Source of the DNA: Frankiales bacterium
GTDB taxonomy: Bacteria > Actinomycetota > Actinomycetes > Mycobacteriales > SCTD01
NCBI GenBank assembly: GCA_025464915.1
Contig: JAODNF010000006.1
Span: 1 to 11,600, forward strand
Length of the DNA: 11,600 nucleotides
Direction of reading: 5' to 3'
Shown: positions 6,801-11,600 of the stretch, piece by piece
Position numbering within the stretch: the first letter of the stretch is position 1
Layout: every line of letters begins with the position of its first letter
Notes under the pieces: model-generated
What the model was told of the DNA's origin: nothing
Seen by the model: only the letters and a program-made list of their open reading frames with translations
The model's database searches: none
Program-made: the position numbers and the translations under genes

Positions 6801-7605
6801 CGACCGCTCGGTCGTCCTGGAGACCCGCGGCCTGGGCGTCTCCTTCGGCGGCATCCGCGCCGTCCACGACGTGTCGCTCCAGCTGCGCGAGGCCGAGATC
6901 CTCGGGCTCATCGGTCCCAACGGCGCGGGCAAGACGACCCTGTTCGACCTCGTCTCCGGCTTCCTGCCGCCGGGGTCGGGCGAGGTCCGGCTCCTCGGTC
7001 GGGACGTCACGTCCTGGAGCCCCGACGCCCGGGCCCGCCTCGGCCTCGGCCGGTCCTTCCAGGACGCCCGCATCTTCCCGTCCCTCACCGTCGCCGAGAA
7101 CATCGCGCTGTCGCTCGAGCGGCACCTCGACGTGCGCGACCACCTCGCCGCCGGCCTCGGGCTGCCCGCGGTCCGGGAGGTCGAGGAGGACATCGCGTGG
7201 ACCGTCGCGGACCTCGTCGAGCTGATGCAGCTCGGCGCCTTCCGCGACAAGTTCGTCAGCGAGCTCTCGACCGGCAGCCGGCGGGTCGTCGACCTCGCGA
7301 TGGCGATCGCCCACGACCCGGCCGTGCTCGTCCTCGACGAGCCGAGCAGCGGCATCGCCCAGCGCGAGACCGAGGCGCTCGGGCCGCTGCTCGAGCGGAT
7401 CCGCACGGAGACCGGCTGCGCGATGCTCGTCATCGAGCACGACATGCCGCTCATCACGACGGTGTCCGACCGCATGCTGGCGCTCGAGCTCGGGGTCGTC
7501 ATCGCCGAGGGGCCGCCCGAGCAGGTCATCCACGAGCCTCGCGTCGTCGAGTCCTACCTGGGAACGGCGGGCGCCCACGTCGCCCGCTCGGGGGCCATCG
7601 CATGA
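3898..7605 (+). CDS. Single-chain HAAT-family ABC importer: LivH-LivM-LivF-LivG fusion
   Basis: This 1235-residue protein carries a whole importer membrane complex. Residues about 1-325 are a LivH-like permease (GLILIYRAARIINFA at 60-74; coupling loop RIGIAIRASAENADRAALLG, 206-225). Residues about 355-675 are a LivM-like permease (LSGWAGQISLGNWAFAGVGA, 403-422; coupling loop near 537-562). Residues about 714-948 are a LivF-like ATPase: Walker A GTNGAGKST (748-756), Q-loop Gln794, LSGGE (849-853), Walker B Asp873/Glu874, and VEQS at 904-907 where Gln replaces the switch His, as in LivF. Residues about 972-1222 are a LivG-like ATPase: Walker A GPNGAGKTT (1006-1014), Gln1055, divergent signature LSTGS (1123-1127), Asp1147/Glu1148 and switch His1181. 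All catalytic residues are present and the frame is unbroken. GTG 3898 follows the binding-protein stop by 2 nt. The order H-M-F-G differs from the E. coli gene order H-M-G-F. It imports an unknown substrate with ATP. Confidence 0.93.
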   Translation: MLRPVAKALLAALGVVLLAEVLFGRAHHSSLLGIPYWDGIGRGYLINGAVIGTLYGLVGIGLILIYRAARIINFAVVTMGTVPALAGLLLVVGRGWPYWAGGLVMLAGSVLVGAFIEVGLMRRFADRPRLIATVVTIGVGYLFTLLESYEPNVFAGQDIAPVSFPSPFSRFTYTANGFVLNGDHLAVVVVAGVLCASLAALLRFSRIGIAIRASAENADRAALLGIPVQRVMTVVWVLATVLAGTAAFLRGPVIGLPVGTGVTPVVLLYGLATAVIARMERMPVALGAGMGLGVMEQGATFTHHPDLATGLVLPVVLVALLARRGTFVRALDSGVSSFRVLQEHRPVPLELRGIREVRVVRAVGGLLVGGLALGAPYAIGTSRSDHASFIVICAMLAVSMVVLSGWAGQISLGNWAFAGVGAAVAGALAARADADFFVSVGAAGLAGAVVAVLIGLPALRVQGLFLAVVTLALAATVHGIVLNRDFLGGLLPSYDAAIPRPVLWSRVDTASGTAFYYVCLAGLVLAVLMARALRSSRSGRLFIGVRDNVRAAQSYGVSATVTRLSAFAVSGFLAAVAGALFVYQQGTLDTSSFVEQFSIEVFVFSVIGGLSGVGPAVAGAVVFEGLKTLQPLQHVFGFNGTTEFVDTFFIHGSPLLVLTFSPGGLGAGWYALRDRWLRSVAARHDVHVPSLVADRLVDVTSSGQRVVREPSADAVLVCRGVDAGYDGVQVLFDVDLEVRRGEVLALLGTNGAGKSTLLRVVSGLLPATRGTVTLHGDDVTRCGPVAMAGRRVVQVPGGSGIFPTLTVAEHFTAAAWLLRDDPDLDARREHVLTSFPRLRERYDQLAGNLSGGEQQQLALGMAFLAKPDLLIIDELSLGLAPTIVEQLLALVREINAEGTSVVLVEQSVNVALTIADRAYFMEKGEVRFEGPTSELLERDDIVRSVFLEGAGRPATATVRAERADVAMADRSVVLETRGLGVSFGGIRAVHDVSLQLREAEILGLIGPNGAGKTTLFDLVSGFLPPGSGEVRLLGRDVTSWSPDARARLGLGRSFQDARIFPSLTVAENIALSLERHLDVRDHLAAGLGLPAVREVEEDIAWTVADLVELMQLGAFRDKFVSELSTGSRRVVDLAMAIAHDPAVLVLDEPSSGIAQRETEALGPLLERIRTETGCAMLVIEHDMPLITTVSDRMLALELGVVIAEGPPEQVIHEPRVVESYLGTAGAHVARSGAIA

Positions 7606-8555
7606 AGCGGCTGCTGACCCTGGTCCTCCTCACGCCGGCGCTTGCCCTCGTCCCCGGCACCGCCCGCGCGCAGGCGCCGGACGCCGTCGGCTGGTGGTCC
7701 GCAGCCCACCGCAGCTCCGTGCCCGTCGTCGTCCCGCCGGCTCCCGACGTGACGGCGGGGGACCTGCTGCTTCAGGGCGGCGACGTCCAGCGCGAGCTGC
7801 CGAACACGGCTCCGGCGCCGACGGCGCTCGGCGCCCTGCGCTACGCCCTGCCGGACGGTGCCACCGTGGATCGCCTGACGCTCCAGGTGGCCACCGGCGC
7901 GCAGGCGATGGATGTCCGTGCCTACGCCACGACGTCGCCGTGGCAGCCGGTCGAGAACGGTGCCATCGAGGCGGCGCCCGTCCCGGACCTCTCGCGGTAC
8001 GCCGTGGGCACCCTGACCGGCAGCAGCCTGGTCTTCGACGACATCGGCAAGCTCGCCACCGAGGACGGGCTGCTGTCCGTCGTGCTCGTCCCCGGCGTCA
8101 GCGACCGGGTCGTCGTGCTGCCGCCGAAGGCGACGGCGCTGACGGTGACTCAGGCGCAGGCGTCCGAGCCCGACCCGCCGCCGACGGCGTTCGACCCGCC
8201 GACCATCCCGGCCGGACCAGCCCTGGCGCCCATCCCGGTCGCGGTCGCGCCGGCCGTCCCTGTCGTGACGGTCGACGTCCCGCAGGTGGTCCCGAGCCTG
8301 GCGTCCCCGCAGCCGCAGGCCCCCGCCCGACCGGTCGTGGCCGCGGGCGTGCGGCGGACCGTGACCGCCGACGACTCCCGGACCCGGTTGTTCGTGCTCC
8401 TGGAAGCCGTCCTGCTGACGGTCTTCTTCGGTCTGCTGGGCCTCGGCCCCCTCGCCGCCCTCGCGCGCCTCACCGGTTCGGCCGAGGAGGTCTCCACGGA
8501 GCGGGGGATCGGCCGGTTCCGGACCGCCCGCGAGGGGACGGCGGCCCGGCTGTGA
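7602..8555 (+). CDS. Uncharacterised secreted, C-terminally membrane-anchored envelope protein
   Basis: The 317-residue product starts at ATG 7602, overlapping the transporter stop by 4 nt (ATGA), so it is co-translated with the importer. It has a signal peptide (MKRLLTLVLL core, Ala-rich, cleavage plausible after ARA at 23). An extracellular region follows (about 28-185) with alternating hydrophobic strands such as ALRYALPDGATVDRLTLQV, suggesting a beta-sandwich. I see a loose resemblance to DNRLRE/carbohydrate-binding-like domains but no diagnostic motif. Residues about 188-245 are rich in Pro, Ala and Val, probably an extended wall-spanning stalk. A single TM segment at about 262-288 (LFVLLEAVLLTVFFGLLGLG) and a basic cytoplasmic tail of about 29 residues finish the chain. 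Topology is thus type I. There are no cysteines and no enzyme signature. Position implies a structural, anchoring or substrate-presenting role with the importer, which is inference. Confidence 0.82.
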   Translation: MKRLLTLVLLTPALALVPGTARAQAPDAVGWWSAAHRSSVPVVVPPAPDVTAGDLLLQGGDVQRELPNTAPAPTALGALRYALPDGATVDRLTLQVATGAQAMDVRAYATTSPWQPVENGAIEAAPVPDLSRYAVGTLTGSSLVFDDIGKLATEDGLLSVVLVPGVSDRVVVLPPKATALTVTQAQASEPDPPPTAFDPPTIPAGPALAPIPVAVAPAVPVVTVDVPQVVPSLASPQPQAPARPVVAAGVRRTVTADDSRTRLFVLLEAVLLTVFFGLLGLGPLAALARLTGSAEEVSTERGIGRFRTAREGTAARL

Positions 8556-9193
8556 CGGCCACCCTCCCCGTCGACGGGCGGCTCGCACGGTCGGCGCGCA
8601 CCCGGTCCGCCGTCATCGACGCCCTGCTGCAGCTCAACCTCGAGGGCGACCTCAGCCCGACCGCCGGCCGGGTCGCCCAGCGGGCCGGGGTCGCGCTCCG
8701 CACCGTCTACGGCCACTTCGCCGACCTCGAGAGCCTGTTCGCCGAGGCGGGCCTCCGGGCCCTGCACCGGGTCCGCGAGCTGTCCATCGCGTTCACCGCC
8801 TCCTGGGCGGACGACCCCGGCCGGCTGCCGCTCGAGCAGCGCGCCCGGCGGTTCGCCGAAGCCCGTGGCGTGGTGCTCGAGTGGCTGCTGCCCATCTCCC
8901 GCGCGGCGGCGCTGCGGGAGGGCCTGAGCCCGCAGATGCAGCGCAACCGCGCCCAGTTCGTCGCGCTCGGCGACAGCGAGGTGCGGGTGCTGTTCGCCCC
9001 CGAGCTGGCCGGGCTCGACGAGGCGGCCGCGAGCCGGGCGGTGCACGCGCTCCACGTCGTCGCCGGGGGACCGGCCTGGGCAGCGCTGCGGCAGGACCGC
9101 GGCCTTCCCCCGGAGGCTGCCGTGTCGCTGCTCGGCGACCTCGTGGTGGCGACCGCGCGGGCGGTCTTTCCTGTGACGGCCCGTCACACCTAA
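8552..9193 (+). CDS. TetR-family transcriptional regulator
   Basis: GTG 8552 overlaps the preceding stop by 4 nt (GTGA) and gives 213 residues, a normal TetR length. A GGACGG about 10 nt upstream may serve as ribosome-binding site. The N-terminal domain has the TetR helix-turn-helix: ARTRSAVIDALLQL (helix 1), then TAGRVAQRAGVALRTVYGHF (37-56), with the recognition helix at about 47-56 and the typical following DLESLFAEA. The C-terminal two thirds are helical and variable, as expected for ligand binding and dimerisation. As the last gene of the importer operon it most likely regulates that operon and itself, and perhaps the adjacent hydrolase. Two perfect 17-bp palindromes (2166-2182 and 9172-9188) are candidate operators but differ in sequence, so at most one may be its cognate site. 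The inducer is unknown. Confidence 0.9.
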   Translation: MTATLPVDGRLARSARTRSAVIDALLQLNLEGDLSPTAGRVAQRAGVALRTVYGHFADLESLFAEAGLRALHRVRELSIAFTASWADDPGRLPLEQRARRFAEARGVVLEWLLPISRAAALREGLSPQMQRNRAQFVALGDSEVRVLFAPELAGLDEAAASRAVHALHVVAGGPAWAALRQDRGLPPEAAVSLLGDLVVATARAVFPVTARHT

Positions 9194-9196
9194 ACT
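9168..9196 (+). promoter_or_regulatory. Promoter of the alpha/beta-hydrolase gene, probably leaderless
   Basis: TAAACT (9191-9196) matches the actinobacterial -10 TANNNT and includes the TetR stop codon TAA. TTCCTG (9168-9173) is a weak -35 at 17-nt spacing. Transcription would start near 9202-9203, coinciding with ATG 9203. No Shine-Dalgarno precedes that ATG. Both facts fit a leaderless mRNA, which is common in actinobacteria. Confidence 0.5.
9172..9188 (+). promoter_or_regulatory. Perfect 17-bp palindrome between -35 and -10, likely operator
   Basis: TGTGACGGCCCGTCACA has perfect 8-bp arms around a central C. It overlaps the last codons of the TetR gene and fills the spacer of the hydrolase promoter, so a bound dimer would block RNA polymerase. 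It reads TGTGA-N7-TCACA, one base longer than a CRP site. As RNA it could instead fold into a 7-bp hairpin with a GCC loop, but no U-tract follows. Confidence 0.55.
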
Positions 9197-9202
9197 CGCG
9201 CC

Positions 9203-10192
9203 ATGCGCCGTACCCCCCTCGTCCTCGCCGCCGCGGCCGCCGGTGGCTACGCCGTCTCGCGCCGCCGCCGGGAGCCCGGCTCCTGGCCGGAGCTGCACGC
9301 GCGGACCGTCGGTGTCCCCGCCGACGACGGCACCGTCCTGCACGCGGAGGTCTCGGGCCCCCACGACGCGAGCGGCACCGTCGTCCTCGCCCACGGCTAC
9401 GTCCTGTCGAACCGGCTCTGGGACCAGCAGGTCGCGGCGCTGATCGAGGCCCGCCCCGACCTGCGCGTCATCACCTACGACCAGCGCGGCCACGGGCAGT
9501 CGAGCCGTGCGCCGAGGGACTCCGCGACGATCGACCAGCTCGGCCGTGACCTCGCCGCCGTCCTCGACCAGCTGGCCACCGGCCCGGTCGTCCTGGTCGG
9601 CCACTCCATGGGCGGCATGACGATCATGTCGTACGTCGAGCAGCACCCCGACCAGGTCGGCACCCGGGTCGTGGGCGCGGGCCTGGTGGCCACGTCCAGC
9701 GGGGGCCTCGCCGACCTGACCTTCGGGCTCCCGACGCGGGCCTCCGACCGCCTCAAGGTCGTCATCCCGGCCGGGATGGAGCAGGCCCGGCGCTGGGAGG
9801 ACGCCGGGCGCAAGCCGCTCCCGCAGCCGTTCCTGCGCCCCGTCCTGTTCGGCCGGGCCGCGCGCCCTGCCGACGTGCGCCGCACCTTCGAGGTGCTGAG
9901 CGCCTGCTCCGCGCACACGGTCGCCGACTTCTTCGAGACGTTCACGGCGCACGACCGGCTCGCGGCGCTCGCGGCGCTGTCCGACGTACCCGTCTCGATC
10001 CTCATCGGCAGCGCCGACCGGCTCTGCCCGCTCCCGATGAGCCGGGCCATGGCCGACGCGCTGCCGCACGCCCGGCTGCGCGTCTACCCCGGCGCCGGCC
10101 ACATGCTGCAGCTCGAGCGCGCCGCCGAGGTCAGCGCCGAGCTGGTCTCGCTGGCGTCAGCCATCCCGGCGGAGCGCCTCGCGTCCGTCTGA
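9203..10192 (+). CDS. Alpha/beta-hydrolase with N-terminal hydrophobic segment
   Basis: This 329-residue protein has the alpha/beta-hydrolase fold and an intact triad: nucleophile Ser135 in GHSMG (133-137), Asp272 in GSADRLCPL and His300 in GAGHML. The oxyanion HG motif is at 64-65 (LAHGYVLSNRLW), and the YDQRGHGQS segment (92-100) is typical of the esterase/haloperoxidase-like branch. An N-terminal stretch (PLVLAAAAAGGYAVSRRRR) is hydrophobic and followed by four arginines. This is more like a short cytoplasmic-side membrane anchor than a cleavable signal peptide. ATG 9203 is chosen because a good -10 element lies directly before it. It follows the TetR gene by 9 nt. The reaction is hydrolysis of an ester, lactone or similar bond; the substrate is unknown. 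Grouping with a patatin, CoA ligase and importer hints at carboxylic-ester catabolism. It converges with the aminotransferase gene, with no convincing terminator between. Confidence 0.9.
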   Translation: MRRTPLVLAAAAAGGYAVSRRRREPGSWPELHARTVGVPADDGTVLHAEVSGPHDASGTVVLAHGYVLSNRLWDQQVAALIEARPDLRVITYDQRGHGQSSRAPRDSATIDQLGRDLAAVLDQLATGPVVLVGHSMGGMTIMSYVEQHPDQVGTRVVGAGLVATSSGGLADLTFGLPTRASDRLKVVIPAGMEQARRWEDAGRKPLPQPFLRPVLFGRAARPADVRRTFEVLSACSAHTVADFFETFTAHDRLAALAALSDVPVSILIGSADRLCPLPMSRAMADALPHARLRVYPGAGHMLQLERAAEVSAELVSLASAIPAERLASV

Positions 10193-10268
10193 GCGCACCG
10201 CCGCGATCTTCCTCAGCGTGCCCCCGACCCGCCGTCCAGGAGCCCGACAGGCGGAAGCTCGCGAGGCT

Positions 10269-11489
10269 CTACTTCGCTTCCCGCAACAGGTCCCCGAGGC
10301 GGCTGACGCCCTTGACCAGGTCGTCGTCGCCGAGGGCGTACGACAGCCGGAAGTAGCCCGGGGTGCCGAAGGCCTCACCCGGCACCACCGCGACGCCGAC
10401 CTCGTCGAGCACGAGCTCGGCGAGCTGAGCAGAGCTCTCGATCGTCTTGCCGCGCAGCGTCTTGCCGATCAGCGCCTTCACCGACGGGTAGCAGTAGAAG
10501 GCGCCGAACGGCTCGGGGCACTCGACGCCCGGGATCTCGTTGAGCATCCGGACCATGGTCTGCCGGCGACGGTCGAAGGCCGCCCTCATCTCGGCGACGG
10601 CGGTCAGGTCACCCTCGACGGCGGCGAGCGCGGCACGCTGGGCCACGTTCGAGACGTTGGAGGTGGCATGGGACTGCAGGTTGGTGGCCGCCTTGACGAT
10701 GTCGATCGGTCCGATGAGCCAGCCCACGCGCCAGCCGGTCATGGCGTAGGTCTTGGCGACGCCGTTGACGACGACGCACTGCTCGGCCAGGTCGGGGCAC
10801 GCGACCGGCATCGACACGTGCTCGGCGTCGCCGTAGACCAGGTGCTCGTAGATCTCGTCGGCGACGACCCAGACGCCGTGCTCCAGGGCCCAGCTCCCGA
10901 TCGCCTCGACGAGCGCGGGCGGCGCGACGGCGCCTGTCGGGTTCGAGGGCGAGCACCACAGCAGCACCTTGGTGCGGTCGGTGCGGGCGGCCTCGAGCTG
11001 CGCCACCGTCGGCAGGTAGCCGCCTTCCTCGGTCGTCACGACGTCGACCGGCACGCCCCCGGCGAGCTTCACGGCCTCGGGGTACGTCGTCCAGTACGGC
11101 GCCGGCAGCAGCACCTCGTCGCCCGGGTCGAGCAGGCTGGCGAAGGCCTCGTAGACGGCCTGCTTGCCGCCGTTGGTCACCAGGACCTGGGCCGCGTGCA
11201 CGTCGTACCCGCTGTCCCGCTTGGTCTTCTCCGCGATCGCGTGCTTGAGCTCCGGGAGGCCGCCGGCAGGCGTGTAGCGGTGGTTGGCGGGGTTCGAGCA
11301 GGCCGCCACGGCCGCCTCGACGATCGCGGCCGGGGTCGCGAAGTCGGGCTCGCCCGCGCCGAAGCCCACGACGTCCTCGCCGGCGGCCTTCTTGGCCTTG
11401 GCCTTGGCGTCCACAGCCAGGGTGGCTGACTCGGCGATGGCGCCGATGCGAAGGGAGACACGGCGGGAGTCGAAGTGAGGGACGGTCAT
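10269..11489 (-). CDS. aspC: Aspartate-type class I PLP-dependent aminotransferase
   Basis: This 406-residue, fold-type I aminotransferase probably transfers the amino group between aspartate and 2-oxoglutarate; related enzymes also use prephenate. The residues seen are the GAGEPDF entry motif (44-50), YTPAGG, NGGKQA, PYW (131-133), the SNPTG motif with Asn183 and DEIYEH with Asp211 and Tyr214. The PLP lysine is Lys246 in NGVAKTYAMTGWRVGW, with phosphate-binding Arg254 nearby. Arg381 in FRLSYA binds the substrate alpha-carboxylate. Length and motif spacing are normal and the gene is intact. It is cytoplasmic. The start (CAT 11487-11489 on the plus strand) is the standard MTVPHFDSRRVS-type N-terminus, though its ribosome-binding site is weak. 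In many actinomycetes this gene is the neighbour of tRNA-Trp, secE and nusG, so it is probably a core gene and functionally separate from the importer operon. Confidence 0.93.
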   Translation of the reverse strand: MTVPHFDSRRVSLRIGAIAESATLAVDAKAKAKKAAGEDVVGFGAGEPDFATPAAIVEAAVAACSNPANHRYTPAGGLPELKHAIAEKTKRDSGYDVHAAQVLVTNGGKQAVYEAFASLLDPGDEVLLPAPYWTTYPEAVKLAGGVPVDVVTTEEGGYLPTVAQLEAARTDRTKVLLWCSPSNPTGAVAPPALVEAIGSWALEHGVWVVADEIYEHLVYGDAEHVSMPVACPDLAEQCVVVNGVAKTYAMTGWRVGWLIGPIDIVKAATNLQSHATSNVSNVAQRAALAAVEGDLTAVAEMRAAFDRRRQTMVRMLNEIPGVECPEPFGAFYCYPSVKALIGKTLRGKTIESSAQLAELVLDEVGVAVVPGEAFGTPGYFRLSYALGDDDLVKGVSRLGDLLREAK

Positions 11490-11525
11490 GGGACCATCTT
11501 CCCAGGCCTCGCCAAACGGCTTGTC

Positions 11526-11555
11526 TTGGGGGCCGGACGGCTGACGCCCTACACT
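11526..11555 (+). promoter_or_regulatory. Outward-facing promoter at the right edge
   Basis: TTGGGG (11526-11531) and TACACT (11550-11555), 18 nt apart, match actinobacterial -35 and -10 (TANNNT) elements and point out of the window. Transcription would start near 11562. No coding start or RNA gene is visible in the remaining 38 nt. From known gene order in actinomycetes the target may be tRNA-Trp or secE; this is inference. Confidence 0.5.
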
Positions 11556-11600
11556 TGTCCGTCTGGGGCTCGACGCCTCTGCTCCGGCGCGCCATCAGGC

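Noticed and set aside
3841..7578. A 1245-codon open frame on the minus strand opposite the importer
   Set aside because: It is an antisense shadow typical of high-GC codon use. The predicted protein is Arg/Asp/Glu/Gly/His-rich with no domain, while the plus-strand frame has complete ABC motifs.
5112..7601. A long plus-strand open frame that runs in phase into the envelope-protein gene
   Set aside because: It encodes Arg/Pro/Ala-rich low-complexity sequence in another frame of the importer. Only the part from ATG 7602 has a signal peptide and ordered composition.
8150..10102. A 650-codon minus-strand open frame opposite the TetR and hydrolase genes
   Set aside because: It spans several real genes on the other strand, has biased composition and shows no motif; treated as a shadow.
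10229..10254. CCGCC/GGCGG dyad between the convergent hydrolase and aminotransferase genes
   Set aside because: Only 5 bp with a 16-nt loop and no U-tract; too weak to call a terminator.
10218..11429. A 403-codon plus-strand frame opposite the aminotransferase
   Set aside because: The minus strand carries every aminotransferase catalytic residue; the plus frame is a compositional mirror.
11489..11504. TGGGA-N6-TCCCA dyad over the aminotransferase start, and a GAAGAT -10-like sequence on the minus strand
   Set aside because: Arms of 5 bp and a poor -10 match without a convincing -35; not enough for an operator or promoter call.
1..11600. CRISPR arrays, insertion sequences, rRNA and tRNA genes
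   Set aside because: No regularly spaced repeats, transposase motifs, terminal inverted repeats or cloverleaf patterns were seen.

Overview
The window is high-GC DNA (well above 65% G+C by eye) with GTG starts, translationally coupled genes and G/C-ending codons throughout. Together with a terminal aspartate aminotransferase gene that faces a divergent promoter, this points to a member of the Actinomycetota. The genus cannot be fixed from the sequence alone.

Layout. Positions 1-324 hold the C-terminal end of an acyl-CoA synthetase (AMP-binding family). Overlapping it by 4 nt is a GT2-like protein whose first ~45 residues look like the C-terminal tail of cysteinyl-tRNA synthetase. After a short gap with two competing hairpins comes a patatin-like phospholipase/esterase (1226-2116). 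A 99-nt intergenic region follows, holding a CRP/GlxR-like site, a weak promoter and a perfect 17-bp palindrome. It leads into the central operon: a membrane-tethered Leu/Ile/Val-type substrate-binding protein (2216-3895), a 1235-residue polypeptide carrying both permease domains and both ATPase domains of a branched-chain-amino-acid-type (HAAT) ABC importer (3898-7605), a signal-peptide/single-TM envelope protein of unknown function (7602-8555), and a TetR-family regulator (8552-9193). These genes are separated by 2 nt or overlap by 4 nt.

Nine nucleotides after the TetR gene is an alpha/beta-hydrolase (9203-10192). It appears to have its own, probably leaderless, promoter with a second perfect 17-bp palindrome between the -35 and -10 elements. 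Convergent to it is a class I PLP aminotransferase of the aspartate type (10269-11489, minus strand). The last 110 nt carry an outward-facing plus-strand promoter. In many actinomycetes this aminotransferase sits beside tRNA-Trp/secE/nusG, so the right end is probably conserved core chromosome.

How the genes may work together (inference). The importer core has been condensed into three co-translated products: tethered binding protein, all-in-one H-M-F-G transporter and an envelope partner. It is flanked by a patatin, an alpha/beta-hydrolase and an acyl-CoA ligase. A coherent reading is that esters or lipids are hydrolysed, the released carboxylic acid is imported and then activated with CoA, under TetR and possibly cAMP-receptor-type control. 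HAAT transporters are known to carry substrates other than amino acids, including aromatic acids, so the substrate cannot be read from the family. The single-chain importer and its uncharacterised envelope partner are the most unusual content of the window.
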